The notes under the pieces were generated by a model that saw only the letters and a list, made by a program, of their open reading frames with translations, ran no database searches and was not told where the DNA came from. Below are positions 8,404 to 18,292 of a DNA stretch of 64,000 nucleotides, piece after piece. The stretch is taken from contig JAJXYC010000015.1 in the NCBI GenBank assembly GCA_021780815.1, forward strand, positions 337,796 to 401,795. Reading direction: 5' to 3'. A program made the translations under genes and the position numbers. The stretch's first letter is position 1, and every line of letters starts with the position of its first letter. The DNA comes from Bacteroidota bacterium. Lineage in GTDB: Bacteria > Bacteroidota > Ignavibacteria > Kapaibacteriales > UBA2268.

Positions 8404-9297
8404 TTATATTTTCTTTCGCTTACTTAAATATGCAACCAAAGCTTTGTCAAAAGGTGTGTTCGTAGTAATCAAATTATAATCAATATTTTGAAAATGACAT
8501 TGACTCTTAATTTTATGCAAATATTCTTCCATAGCCGAATGGTAAGCTCTTTGGATTTGAAAAGGATGTGTAATCATTTCTTCTTTTGTTTCTAAATCAA
8601 CGAAATTAGCACTTTTCCCAAATTTGAAGTCTAATTCACGTTCATCAAGAATTTGAAAAACAATAACTTCATTTTGGTCGTGGCGAAAATGTTGCAAAGA
8701 TTTTAAAACTAAATCAGGGTTATCAAAAAAATCGCTAATAACCACAACAAAACTTCTTTTTTTAATCCTTTCTGCAATTAAATTTAATGATTTTGCAGTT
8801 CCTGTTTTATTTTCAGGCTTTGTAGTCTCTAATATTTTTAAAATTTCACGTATATAAGAAGGTCTTGAATTAGGAGATAAAAATTTAATTATTTCAGTAT
8901 CAAAAAGGGCTAAACCTGCCGCATCACGCTGTTGAATCATAAGTAATGCTAAAGATGCCGCTAAATAAGCACCATAATCATATTTAGTTATATTATCACC
9001 AGACGCAAATTTCATTGATGCACTTGCATCAAGAACTATCATTATTCTTGTGTTAGTTTCTTCTTCAAATTGTTTCACAAAATACTTTTCTGTTCTACCC
9101 AAAACTTTCCAATCTAAATATTTAATCTCATCTCCCGGACGATACTGCCGATGTTCAGCAAATTCTACACTAAAGCCGTGAAATGGCGACCGATGCAACC
9201 CCGTGATAAAACCTTCAACTACAAATTTTGCAATTAATTCTATGTTCTTGAGCTTTGCTACAACTTTTGGATTTAAATATTTTCTGTAATCATTCAT
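8404..9297 (-). CDS. DUF58 / VWA-like domain protein
   Basis: A soluble protein of the DUF58 family (YeaD2-like). The N-terminal block HRSPFHGFSVEFAEHRQYRPG and DWKVLGRTEKYFVKQFEEE is the DUF58 signature. A VWA-like fold follows with a metal site DASASM and FVVVISDFFD. Such proteins usually sit beside a MoxR AAA ATPase and BatA/BatB proteins. Here the neighbours are the FKBP gene downstream and the patatin-barrel gene upstream, so any MoxR partner is elsewhere. The exact cellular role of the family is not established. The 297-residue length is normal. Confidence 0.87.
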   Translation of the reverse strand: MNDYRKYLNPKVVAKLKNIELIAKFVVEGFITGLHRSPFHGFSVEFAEHRQYRPGDEIKYLDWKVLGRTEKYFVKQFEEETNTRIMIVLDASASMKFASGDNITKYDYGAYLAASLALLMIQQRDAAGLALFDTEIIKFLSPNSRPSYIREILKILETTKPENKTGTAKSLNLIAERIKKRSFVVVISDFFDNPDLVLKSLQHFRHDQNEVIVFQILDERELDFKFGKSANFVDLETKEEMITHPFQIQRAYHSAMEEYLHKIKSQCHFQNIDYNLITTNTPFDKALVAYLSKRKKI

Positions 9298-9362
9298 TTG
9301 TTTTGCTGTTTGAAAAGATTAAGTAATTGACGAAATAGTAATTATTTATTTATCTATCTGTC

Positions 9363-12161
9363 CTACATTTTTATTCCTATACTGAAATAATTAACAAACT
9401 CACTCCAAATAATATTATTATTTTTTATATAAAAAGCTCTGCTTATACCTAAATTAAATGGTCCTAATGGAGTATCAATTGAATATTGTAAACCAACTCC
9501 TTCTCTAAAATCTTTGAATTTAATACTTTCGGTAGTGAGCCAAGTTCTTCCCGTATTAAAATGAGCTGATATATACATATCAAAAAAACTTTTAACAGGT
9601 ATTCTGTACCTGTAAGTTGTGTAAAAATTAAAAATTTGACGACCAAGCATTTGGTCTTCTTTCATTCCCCAAAAATTATCTTCACCACCTAAACTAAATT
9701 GTTCGGGTTCGGGCATTGTTTGGTCACCAGCTCCAACTATCAAGCCCCAAGAAAAAGTATTCCTATCAAGAAATGAAAATGAATGTGCAAATGAAAAATA
9801 AATCTTAGAAAATGAGACAAAATCCGGATTAGGTATTAACCCACTTTCTATATAAGTATTTATTCTATATCCTTCTTGTGGAAAATAAATATCATCTTCT
9901 GTATCATATTGAAAATTTAATTTAAAAGTTGCAACTTTATAAAATTGAGGTAATGGTTCCCCTACTTGATAATATCTTTGAAACTCATATCGCAAATCAA
10001 AAGAAAATTTCCCGGCTTTTTCAATTTGGCTTCCAATAGAAAATAAGCCACCAATTCGGTCAAATTGTAATTCATTATTTACTTGTGCTTTAAAGATTTC
10101 CCCTGATGGTGCAAGGCTTTCTTTGTAAGTAAAAATCTTTTTAGTATTATAAAAAATTGATAATTTATTAGTTAGTTGCGTAGTTAAAATTTTAGGATTT
10201 AATAAAGTAAAAGATGTAGATAAATTTCTCGCTCCACCCATAATATTAAAAGATAGCTGTTGCCCAATATTAAATAAATTTTGATGTGTAAATTCTAATG
10301 CCGCTTGTAAATATCGTTCGTTATCAGCACGGACTCCTAATTGAGCCACTTGGTTCCAACTTTCTGTCAAATCACAAAATAAACTATAATTGCCATTCTT
10401 ATTTACAATTGGATACAAATCTACAAATGAATAATAACCTGTTGAAAGTAAATTATCTATGCTTTTTTGAATTTCTATTGAAGATAGGAAACTACCTTTT
10501 TTTATCGTTATTTCCCTCAATACTAAAAACTTCCTAATAAGATTATTACCTGTAACAATCACTGTATCTATAATTCCAGGATTGATTACTAACTCAAGTT
10601 CACCTATATTTTGTCTTGATATAATTGTGTCTATCTTCAAAAAAGAAAAATTACTGTCTCGGGCATACTGCAATATATCATTTGATATTTTTAATATTAA
10701 GTTTTTATCAAAAGTTTCGGAAAAATATTTATAATTTAGCAAATCAATAAACGTGGAAATTTGAGTAGGAATTTTGCTATGCGTAATAATTTTTTTTAGC
10801 CTTGTTGGTCTTACAGCTTTAATTAAATTAATTTTATTAGCATTATCATTATCTAATGATATACTATAATATTCATCAGATGTTTTAAGTGAATTAATAT
10901 AATTAATCAAGTCAGCATAAGTTAAATTGAACGAATTTTTATATAAATAACTATTTAATTTCAAACTATCCGAAGGCGAGAAACCAGTTAAAGCAAGATT
11001 ATCAGCAAAAATATTGGAAGAATTATTCTTTTTACTATCTATACTATTATTGATATAATTAGTAAATGCCGAATCTGTAAAGTTTGAAATTGCTTGTTTA
11101 ATGTTTTGAGCGGCAGTTTCTCCTGCATCTTCACCAAGACGAACCAAAGTATCAACTTGAGTAAAATCTGTATTAGAAAAATTTTTTATATCAGGAGCAA
11201 TTACAAAGTTTGCTTTTTTTAATTGTTCTTTGCTAAATTTTAAAATATCCACAGTTATAATTTGGTCAGCAACATTCCAAGGCGAATTTAAATCTTCTTC
11301 TGGCATTAAAGGAGAAGAAGCGTCAACGGCAATAATTATATCAGGGTGGAACTCTGTAATAGCAGAAGTTACAGGAATATTAGCCATCAACCCACCATCA
11401 ACAAGCAACATATTTTTAATCTTGACAGGTATATGGCGCAAAGGTATTGTAGAACTTGCTCGAACAGCAGTTGCTATATTCCCACTTTTTAAATTTACAG
11501 TGCTGCCAGAAATTAAATCAGTCGCAACTGCTCGGAATGGAATTAGCAAATCATCAAAATTACCATCTGATACATATTTGGCATCAAAGTAATATTTATT
11601 TAAAATAGAGTTAAACTTATTAGCAAAAGATAATCCTTGCGGTAAAATAACATCAAAATTTCTGAAAAATAATTTTATTATACTTTTGTCCTGTAAGCTT
11701 TTATTGTCTAAAATAATATCACGTCTATCAGGATTTTCAATCAAAGAAAAGATTTCATTCCAATCATTTTCATCTAGAAAAGAAACCAAGTCATTAGTAG
11801 AATAACCCGAAGCATATAAACCACCAATAATAGCTCCCATACTTGTTCCTACTATATAATCAATTGGTATATCGGCTTCCTCTAAAGCTTTAATTACACC
11901 AATATGAGCAATTCCCCTTGCTCCACCTCCACTTAGAACAAGTGCTATTTTAGGACGAAAAAAAACTTTATTGGGAATTAATAAATTAAACTTTGAAGTA
12001 TCTCTTTGACGAGCTTCTTGCCAATCTTCTTTTGATTGGAAGTAAGCATCAGAACCAATAAGAGTAAAAGGCTTTGCAAATAACGAATAATTAATTATGA
12101 AAATTGCAGTAGCAAAAAAGCAAAATTTAATACAAGAATATTTATAAAAGAAATGCTTCAA
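9363..12161 (-). CDS. Patatin-like phospholipase fused to POTRA/Omp85 outer-membrane barrel (type Vd-like)
   Basis: A large surface enzyme with a signal peptide (about residues 1-29). The patatin domain covers about 70-270 with the oxyanion loop GGGARGIAH, nucleophile elbow GTSMGA and catalytic Asp in VDGGLMANIP. A long linker and a POTRA-like repeat follow (TVIVTGNNLIRKFLVLREIT, about 520-590). The last 300 residues form a BamA/TamA-like 16-strand barrel (FSLGGEDNFWGMKEDQMLGR, GPFNLGIS). This is the plan of PlpD-type type Vd autotransporters, which carry the lipase across the outer membrane. No ATG precedes the signal peptide; translation probably begins at a TTG with an AAGGG about 12 bases upstream. 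Substrates are presumably phospholipids. Confidence 0.88.
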   Translation of the reverse strand: MKHFFYKYSCIKFCFFATAIFIINYSLFAKPFTLIGSDAYFQSKEDWQEARQRDTSKFNLLIPNKVFFRPKIALVLSGGGARGIAHIGVIKALEEADIPIDYIVGTSMGAIIGGLYASGYSTNDLVSFLDENDWNEIFSLIENPDRRDIILDNKSLQDKSIIKLFFRNFDVILPQGLSFANKFNSILNKYYFDAKYVSDGNFDDLLIPFRAVATDLISGSTVNLKSGNIATAVRASSTIPLRHIPVKIKNMLLVDGGLMANIPVTSAITEFHPDIIIAVDASSPLMPEEDLNSPWNVADQIITVDILKFSKEQLKKANFVIAPDIKNFSNTDFTQVDTLVRLGEDAGETAAQNIKQAISNFTDSAFTNYINNSIDSKKNNSSNIFADNLALTGFSPSDSLKLNSYLYKNSFNLTYADLINYINSLKTSDEYYSISLDNDNANKINLIKAVRPTRLKKIITHSKIPTQISTFIDLLNYKYFSETFDKNLILKISNDILQYARDSNFSFLKIDTIISRQNIGELELVINPGIIDTVIVTGNNLIRKFLVLREITIKKGSFLSSIEIQKSIDNLLSTGYYSFVDLYPIVNKNGNYSLFCDLTESWNQVAQLGVRADNERYLQAALEFTHQNLFNIGQQLSFNIMGGARNLSTSFTLLNPKILTTQLTNKLSIFYNTKKIFTYKESLAPSGEIFKAQVNNELQFDRIGGLFSIGSQIEKAGKFSFDLRYEFQRYYQVGEPLPQFYKVATFKLNFQYDTEDDIYFPQEGYRINTYIESGLIPNPDFVSFSKIYFSFAHSFSFLDRNTFSWGLIVGAGDQTMPEPEQFSLGGEDNFWGMKEDQMLGRQIFNFYTTYRYRIPVKSFFDMYISAHFNTGRTWLTTESIKFKDFREGVGLQYSIDTPLGPFNLGISRAFYIKNNNIIWSEFVNYFSIGIKM

Positions 12162-12194
12162 TATTTTATCAACCCTTATTTTGTTTGCTCACAT

Positions 12195-12467
12195 TTATTT
12201 AATACAAAAGTCCTCAAATTCAATATCAGATGTTTCTTCTTCTTGAATTATTCTTTCTACTCTCGCTCTTTGAGGTCCTATTTTTAATTTTGATTTTAAT
12301 TCTTCAATTACATTTTTATCACCCACCACAACAACTTCTACATCTCCATCGTACAAATTCCGCACATACCCTGTCAGCTTTAATTTAGTTGCATTTGTAT
12401 AAGTAAAAAAACGATAACCGACACCTTGAACTATTCCTTTAACTGTAAATTTTACTCGTTGACCCAT
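12195..12467 (-). CDS. acyP: Acylphosphatase
   Basis: A small ferredoxin-like enzyme that hydrolyses carboxyl-phosphate bonds such as acetyl phosphate. The phosphate cradle GIVQGVGYRFF contains the catalytic Arg19, and GYVRNLYDG contains the catalytic Asn37. The 90-residue length is standard. It lies 33 bases upstream of the patatin-barrel gene and 15 bases downstream of the DJ-1 gene, within the same leftward run. There is no sign of a HypF fusion. Confidence 0.93.
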   Translation of the reverse strand: MGQRVKFTVKGIVQGVGYRFFTYTNATKLKLTGYVRNLYDGDVEVVVVGDKNVIEELKSKLKIGPQRARVERIIQEEETSDIEFEDFCIK

Positions 12468-12482
12468 ATAATTTTTTTTAAA

Positions 12483-13031
12483 TTAATAAACAATAGATTT
12501 TTTAATTTTTTCTGTTTCATCAATTCCACAAAGTTTCTGAACAAGGAAAAAAGCAAAATCAAAAGAAGTCCCCGCTCCACGACTTGATAAAATATTACCA
12601 AATTCCGCTATCTTATCTTCAATATAATTATATTTAGCAAAAACATTTTTTACGCTCGGGTGCGATGTGATTTTACAATTTTCTGGTAAAATACCGAAAT
12701 AATCCAAAATAGTTGGTGCCGCACAAATTGCGGCAATTAACTTTTTGTTGTAATAATGATTTTTTAAAATAATTCCAACTTTTTCTATTTCAATCATATT
12801 TTCAACTCCTTGTGTGCCACCAGGAAGATATACTAAATCGTATAATTTGTTCTCATTGATTTTATGAATTGCAATATCTGGGATAATTCTTGTGTCTCGG
12901 GAACATTTAATTATATCAGACTCGCCCGCTATTGTAACATTTAATTTAGCTCTACGCAAAATATCAATAACAACAACTGATTCAATTTCTTCTGAACCAT
13001 TTGCAAGTAAAACTAATACATTTTTTATCAT
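12483..13031 (-). CDS. DJ-1/PfpI family protein
   Basis: A member of the DJ-1/ThiJ/PfpI flavodoxin-like superfamily. The N-terminus KNVLVLLANGSEEIESVVVIDILRRA and the nucleophile elbow IAAICAAPTIL (reactive Cys) are the family hallmarks. The ORF track starts at a TTG codon; I prefer the ATG four codons later, which gives the usual M-x-K-x-V-L-V-L-L start and 182 residues. Functions in the family range from glyoxalase/deglycase to chaperone and stress protein, and nothing here separates these. It is the first gene of the leftward run and diverges from aroA. Confidence 0.88.
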   Translation of the reverse strand: MIKNVLVLLANGSEEIESVVVIDILRRAKLNVTIAGESDIIKCSRDTRIIPDIAIHKINENKLYDLVYLPGGTQGVENMIEIEKVGIILKNHYYNKKLIAAICAAPTILDYFGILPENCKITSHPSVKNVFAKYNYIEDKIAEFGNILSSRGAGTSFDFAFFLVQKLCGIDETEKIKKSIVY

Positions 13032-13139
13032 TTGAAAATCCAATTATTTGCTAAATTATTTATAATAATTTAAATATTTGTTAATTTTTTATTAATTTGG
13101 AATTATTAGTTGTAAAAATGACGAAGTTATTTAGAAAAT

Positions 13140-14369
13140 ATGATGAAATTATCCAAAACAAAAATTTCAGGAGAAATAACCGCTGTCCCATCTAAAAGCA
13201 TAGCACAAAGATTATATTGTTTATCTCTTTTATCTAATGATACTACCGAGATCTTCAATCCATCTTTTTCAAACGATTCTCTAACAATGAAAACTATTAT
13301 TACTAAACTTGGTTGTCAGATTATAGAAAATCCCAAATTTGAAACAATTTATCCCGCTAAAATTTCCGAAGATGCACAAATCAATTGCAATGAATCTGCT
13401 TTATGTGCAAGAATATTATCGCCCATCCTTTCAATTTTCCCTTATAAATTTGAAATAATAGGTAATGGCACTTTAATCAATCGCCCAATGAACGATTTAG
13501 AACAGTTACAACAATTAAATGCAAAAATTAAAACAAATAGCGGTAAATTACCAATTCAAATTGAAGGACCAATTTCATCTGGTGAAATTTATTTGGATTT
13601 ATCTTTGTCGTCACAGTTCTTATCTGGATTGCTTATCGCACTCCCAAAATTAGAAAATCCTTCTAAAATCACTGTTAATAATTTTGTTAGCCGTCCTTAT
13701 ATTGATTTAACAATGGATTTAACAAAGCAATTTGGTGGAAATATTAAATTAATTGATGAAAATGTATTTGAAATTTACCCTTCACAATACAAAGGTGGCA
13801 AATTTAAAATTGAAGGAGATTGGAGCAGTGCAATTTTCTTCTTAATAGCAGGTGCAATTGCTGGTGATTGCTCTGTTTATGGATTAAATCAAAATTCCTT
13901 ACAAAGCGATAAAGTTATCATAGAAATTTTAAAACAAGTTGGCTCTAATATTATTCTAACAAATGAATTTATTTCTATTCAAAAGAATAATCTCAATTCG
14001 TTTGAATTTGATGCAAAAGATGCACCAGATTTAGTACCGTTGTTGTCTGTGCTTGCCGCAAATTGTAAAGGCGAAAGTAAAATTTACAATGTAGAAAGAT
14101 TAGTCTTTAAAGAAAGTGATAGATTAAATACAATGATTCTGAATTTGCGTAATTTTGGCGTCAAGGCTAACTATGAAAATCAAACATTAAAAATAGTTGG
14201 GAGTAAAATTCAAGGTGGAACTTTTATCACCAATAATGACCATAGACTTGCAATGGCTGGCGCTTTGCTTTCTTTAACTGCTGAAAATGATACAATAATT
14301 GATTCTCCTACTTGCGTTGCCAAATCTTATCCATCATTTTGGCTGGATTTTCAGAAAGTAATTCTTTGA
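13140..14369 (+). CDS. aroA: 3-phosphoshikimate 1-carboxyvinyltransferase (EPSP synthase)
   Basis: Sixth step of the shikimate pathway: condenses shikimate 3-phosphate with phosphoenolpyruvate. Visible family segments are VPSKSIAQRLYCLSLLS (substrate-binding Lys/Ser), GTLINRPMNDLEQLQ, EGDWSSAIFFLIAGAIAG, DAPDLVPLLSVLAA, VFKESDRLNTMI and NNDHRLAMAGALLSLTA. At 409 residues it is slightly short against E. coli (427) but all conserved blocks are there. It starts the rightward run that continues with the PorW-like gene 95 bases later, and shares a 108-base divergent promoter region with the DJ-1 gene. Confidence 0.93.
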   Translation: MMKLSKTKISGEITAVPSKSIAQRLYCLSLLSNDTTEIFNPSFSNDSLTMKTIITKLGCQIIENPKFETIYPAKISEDAQINCNESALCARILSPILSIFPYKFEIIGNGTLINRPMNDLEQLQQLNAKIKTNSGKLPIQIEGPISSGEIYLDLSLSSQFLSGLLIALPKLENPSKITVNNFVSRPYIDLTMDLTKQFGGNIKLIDENVFEIYPSQYKGGKFKIEGDWSSAIFFLIAGAIAGDCSVYGLNQNSLQSDKVIIEILKQVGSNIILTNEFISIQKNNLNSFEFDAKDAPDLVPLLSVLAANCKGESKIYNVERLVFKESDRLNTMILNLRNFGVKANYENQTLKIVGSKIQGGTFITNNDHRLAMAGALLSLTAENDTIIDSPTCVAKSYPSFWLDFQKVIL

Positions 14370-14464
14370 ATTTTATTACTTTGCTATAAAATGCAATATT
14401 TTTTGAGTTATTTTGTTTTAATCAAATAAAAGTATTAATTTTTGAAAAAAACTTTGTATTGTAG

Positions 14465-16609
14465 ATGAAAGTGCAAAAATTTGCAATAAATACTAAGTAT
14501 TTAATTTTAGTATTGATAATATTTGTTACCGGCTGCCATTCGTGGGATAATTTCACAACGTATTATAATACATTTTATAATCAACAAAGACTATTAGATG
14601 AAGCGGAAGATGAATTTACTTTCCAAGCCGAAAAAACAAATGACAAGCCAAGAGTAGTAATTTCTGATTCAGCATTGTATTCAGGAAATACTGATAAATC
14701 CCTTGTGCCTTCATTTATGGACGAATATATAATAACCAAACAACAAAGACAAGCAGTAGAACAACAATTAGATTCAATAATCATCAAAGGTTCAAAAGTA
14801 TTATCATACCACCCAAAAAGCGATTATATTGCTAAATCTCTTTATAATATTGCATTAGCTTACTTTTATAAAAATGAATGGTTGCCATCTCAAATAAAAT
14901 GTTCGGAACTGGTAGATAAGTACCCAACAAATGATTTAGCCCCAAACGCATTAATTTTATATGCAAAATCATTATTAATACAAAAGAAATTCCCCGCTGC
15001 TGAAGTAATGCTTTCAAGAACAGTCGATTTAGCTTGGCAGATGAAAAGGTACGATGTTCTTTCCGAAGCATTTAGATTACAAGCAGAAGAACAACTTTAT
15101 TTAAATAATTTAGATGAAGCAATAAAACCATATAAACAAGCTATCGTACAAAGTGATGACAGTGAATTAAAAGCACGTTGGCAATTAGACCTTGCTTTGC
15201 TTTTATATAGAATTGGTAAATTTGAAAAAGCAATTAATGAATTTGACAAAGTTTCACATTACAGCCCTACATATATAACTACTTACGAATCCTTGCTTTA
15301 CAAGGCAAATTCATTAACTTATTTAAAAAAGTTTGAAGCCGCAGAAAAGATTTTTAAAGAATTAGAAAATGATGGGAAATACGAGGAATGGATGGCTTCT
15401 ACTTTTGCAGGGGAAATGCTTTTACATAAAATGCAAAATAATATACCGCAATTTACTAAAGATGAAAAAATTGCAGATTCTGCATACACAAATAATCCAG
15501 CTATTATTGCCGTATATTATTTAAGAGGACGTGATTTATACGATTCTGCAAAATATAACGAAGCATTAGGATATTTTGCAAAATCTCGTGTTGTACGGTC
15601 TCCTGTTTTCAACCAGTCAAATATAATGAACTCTTTACTTACTACTTGGAAACTAAAACAAGCACAAATTGCAACTCCTTTTGAAATGATAAAAAACAAT
15701 AAAAACATTACTGACTCAAGCCGTTCTGCATTAGCAAAAAATCTATTTGAATTAGGAAGAGTCCACGACCAACTTGGGAATAAGGATTCCGTAGAATATT
15801 ATTATTCTCTGGCTTGTAAAATTGCTCCTCCAAACGAAAATGCGACAGCCAAATATCTTTATGTTTATTCAGCGTTCTTAGAATCATCTGATTTGAAAAA
15901 ATCTGATTCTTTGCTTGATGTTGTTGTACATCACTATCCATTTACAGAATATGGAAAAGTATCTATGTCCAAGTTAGGCTACACAAAAGCTTTTATTATT
16001 GATACTGTTCAAGAACTTTTTGACTCAGGCACAGAACTAATGTTGAATAACGAATATCAATATGCTATCAAGCAATTTACCACTTTACTTGAACAATTTC
16101 CTAAAAATAAACTTGAACCAAGAACTTTGTATTCTGTTGGCTGGCTATACGAAAGAAAGCTGAGAAATTATGACAGTGCTTTAATTTACTATAAAATGTT
16201 AGTTAGCAAATATCCGAATTCACCTTATGCACAAGACGTAAAATTAAGTGTTGAATATTTAACTGCGGTAAAAAGCGGTCAACCAGTCCCAGATTATTTA
16301 AAAGACAGAAAACTTTCAGTTTACCAACCTCAACAAGATTTTCAGAAATTACTTGAGCCACCTTTACCAACACAAGCCGCACCGCCGAAACCAGAAAAGA
16401 ATCTAAATATTCAAGATATTATAGCAGACCCATCAAAATTATTGAATAAGACAAAAGAAATGTTTCAAAATCAAATAGATAAAGTTAAAAATTTCAATGT
16501 ACAAAATCAATTAGATTCGTTAAAGAACAAGATGTCCATTGATTCACTAACTAATTTCAAAATTAACCAAATACAAAAATTGCCACCCGATACAACAAAA
16601 CATAAATAA
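14465..16609 (+). CDS. porW: Type IX secretion PorW/SprE-like TPR lipoprotein
   Basis: A large periplasm-facing lipoprotein with tetratricopeptide repeats. The leader ends in the lipobox IFVTGCHSW. Right after it comes DNFTTYYNTFYNQQRLLDEAE, the signature of PorW/SprE proteins of the type IX secretion system, where they connect the motor to the translocon. TPR-like helices run from about residue 110 to 620 (for example SLYNIALAYFYKNEW and LYSVGWLYERKLRNYDSAL). A proline-rich linker (EPPLPTQAAPPKPEK) and a helical tail close the protein. The PAS kinase gene follows 28 bases later. Confidence in the TPR lipoprotein call is high; the PorW name rests on the YYNTFYN motif. Confidence 0.8.
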   Translation: MKVQKFAINTKYLILVLIIFVTGCHSWDNFTTYYNTFYNQQRLLDEAEDEFTFQAEKTNDKPRVVISDSALYSGNTDKSLVPSFMDEYIITKQQRQAVEQQLDSIIIKGSKVLSYHPKSDYIAKSLYNIALAYFYKNEWLPSQIKCSELVDKYPTNDLAPNALILYAKSLLIQKKFPAAEVMLSRTVDLAWQMKRYDVLSEAFRLQAEEQLYLNNLDEAIKPYKQAIVQSDDSELKARWQLDLALLLYRIGKFEKAINEFDKVSHYSPTYITTYESLLYKANSLTYLKKFEAAEKIFKELENDGKYEEWMASTFAGEMLLHKMQNNIPQFTKDEKIADSAYTNNPAIIAVYYLRGRDLYDSAKYNEALGYFAKSRVVRSPVFNQSNIMNSLLTTWKLKQAQIATPFEMIKNNKNITDSSRSALAKNLFELGRVHDQLGNKDSVEYYYSLACKIAPPNENATAKYLYVYSAFLESSDLKKSDSLLDVVVHHYPFTEYGKVSMSKLGYTKAFIIDTVQELFDSGTELMLNNEYQYAIKQFTTLLEQFPKNKLEPRTLYSVGWLYERKLRNYDSALIYYKMLVSKYPNSPYAQDVKLSVEYLTAVKSGQPVPDYLKDRKLSVYQPQQDFQKLLEPPLPTQAAPPKPEKNLNIQDIIADPSKLLNKTKEMFQNQIDKVKNFNVQNQLDSLKNKMSIDSLTNFKINQIQKLPPDTTKHK

Positions 16610-16637
16610 TCCTTTAACTATTAAATTTGAAAGAAAA

Positions 16638-17762
16638 ATGCAAGACAATGAAAATACTCAACCTTATGATAAAATTTATAATACCCAAAAAATAAATTTA
16701 TCAAATGAAGAATTTCTAAAAAAGCAGTTATACTGGTACAAATCACTTTTTGACAATGCAAGTGATGCAGTTTTTATTGTCCAACCTGAAACTTGGAATA
16801 TACTTGAAGCAAATGAAATGGCATTACAATTACTTGAAACATCAAAAGAAGAGGTATTAGGAACTTCCATACCTCAATTTCGCAGAATATTTAAGTTATT
16901 AAAGAAAAGTAATTCTCCGGTAGTATTAAGCGAATTATCATTGCAAACTCCTTCGGGGCAATTGATGGTAGAAGTAAGTGCCAAATTTATTAATTATTTT
17001 AATGATGATTTTATTTATGCAATTGCAAGAGATGTAAGTGAACAACATTCTTTGACTGATAAATTAGTACAGGCAGATAAATTGGTCCTTTTAGGTCAAA
17101 TTACTGCTGGGGTAACACACGAAATTCGCAATCCACTTGCGGCGGTGAATTTAAATTTACAGATTTTAAAAAGAAATTTTAGCGACGATGCTACTTTCTC
17201 TAAATATATTGATACCGCATTACAAGGCGTTGATAGAATTTCTCGTATTATTGAAGTTACATTAAACTTTAGTAGGCAATCAACTCCTGACATGAAACTC
17301 CATAATTTAAATAATTTAATTCCAACAAGTTTAGAATTAGTTTCCTCTGTTTTAAAAAGAAAAGATATTAAAGTTGAAATTAAATTAGATGAAAAACTGC
17401 CCGAAGTAAATATTGATAATAAGCAGATGCAACAAGTCTTAATTAATTTACTCACAAATGCAGCTGATGCAATTAAATTAAAAGGCAAAATTGCTATTAC
17501 TACTTACATAGAAAAAGGATTAAGAAAAAATGAAGGCGACTTTGTTGTAATTGCCATTACTGATAATGGAGTGGGCATTTCTCCTGATGATTTACCTAAA
17601 ATCTTCAATCCATTTTTTACAAGAAAATCTGATGGAACAGGATTAGGATTGCCAATTACTCAAAGAATTGTTTATCAACACCAAGGCATTATTGATGTGG
17701 AAAGTATTGTCAATAAAGGCACAACATTTTATGTAAAATTACCAGTCCCAATTAAACATTAA
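16638..17762 (+). CDS. Soluble PAS-domain sensor histidine kinase
   Basis: A cytoplasmic two-component kinase without membrane segments. A PAS domain covers about residues 30-135 (SLFDNASDAVFIVQPETWNILEANEMAL). Then comes the dimerisation/phosphoacceptor helix with His161 in AGVTHEIRNPLAAV, and a HATPase domain with N box (QVLINLLTNAADAI), G1 (ITDNGVGIS), F box (FNPFF) and G2 (GTGLGLPI). All catalytic motifs are intact. No response regulator gene adjoins it, so it is an orphan kinase. It lies between the PorW-like gene and a small helical protein, 7 bases from the latter, which suggests cotranscription. Confidence 0.92.
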   Translation: MQDNENTQPYDKIYNTQKINLSNEEFLKKQLYWYKSLFDNASDAVFIVQPETWNILEANEMALQLLETSKEEVLGTSIPQFRRIFKLLKKSNSPVVLSELSLQTPSGQLMVEVSAKFINYFNDDFIYAIARDVSEQHSLTDKLVQADKLVLLGQITAGVTHEIRNPLAAVNLNLQILKRNFSDDATFSKYIDTALQGVDRISRIIEVTLNFSRQSTPDMKLHNLNNLIPTSLELVSSVLKRKDIKVEIKLDEKLPEVNIDNKQMQQVLINLLTNAADAIKLKGKIAITTYIEKGLRKNEGDFVVIAITDNGVGISPDDLPKIFNPFFTRKSDGTGLGLPITQRIVYQHQGIIDVESIVNKGTTFYVKLPVPIKH

Positions 17763-17769
17763 TATCTTT

Positions 17770-18195
17770 ATGACATTTTCAGATGACACAATTAATGTAA
17801 TTAATTATTTAGATGTTTTTAGCAATTATTCATTGCGGAAAAAACAAGATGTTTCTGTATTATTGGAAGTATCGGCTTCTTTAAATATTGCAGACAAATT
17901 CAATCAAATCATTTTCCTTGGCAAATCAATTTGGAACTTATATCAAACAATACGTAGAAGCAGTAATAATGGCGACATTTCTCTTGTCGAAAAAGAAATA
18001 TTAATATCATTCCAAGAATTCCAGAAGAATTTAGAGATTTTGTCTGCCAATTTTTCACCTGAAATACAAAACCGATTTAAAAGTGTATATTTGCAAGATA
18101 CAGAAGGATGCTTCAAAAATACAATTGATTTATCTCACGATTTATCTATTTTCAAAGATATTCAAATCGAAGAATTAAGAAAAAATAAAAAATGA
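17770..18195 (+). CDS. Small helical protein of unknown function
   Basis: I do not recognise this 141-residue protein. It is predicted to be mostly alpha-helical, soluble, without signal peptide, membrane segment or obvious metal site. The single cysteine is in DTEGCFKNTIDL. It begins 7 bases after the stop of the PAS kinase and is followed at once by a strong terminator, so it is almost surely the last gene of the porW-kinase operon. A role as a partner or regulator of that kinase is possible but is only inferred from position. Confidence 0.7.
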   Translation: MTFSDDTINVINYLDVFSNYSLRKKQDVSVLLEVSASLNIADKFNQIIFLGKSIWNLYQTIRRSSNNGDISLVEKEILISFQEFQKNLEILSANFSPEIQNRFKSVYLQDTEGCFKNTIDLSHDLSIFKDIQIEELRKNKK

Positions 18196-18241
18196 AAAAA
18201 CACTTTGTTCACCGTTTTAATAGCAAACAAAGTGTTTTTTT
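18196..18241. terminator. Rho-independent terminator, bidirectional
   Basis: A 14-base stem (AAAAACACTTTGTT pairing with AACAAAGTGTTTTT) with a loop of about 17 bases, followed by a T run on the plus strand and by T-rich sequence on the minus strand. It begins at the stop codon of the helical protein gene and lies 51 bases past the stop of the convergent small exported protein. Confidence 0.85.
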
Positions 18242-18292
18242 AATTAACAATCAATATTAATTCTTACATAAATAAGAGAATTCAATAATTAT

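Noticed and set aside
11230-11592. 120-residue plus-strand ORF opposite the patatin domain
   Set aside because: A shadow of the conserved patatin catalytic region; no signal, no motif and no ribosome site.
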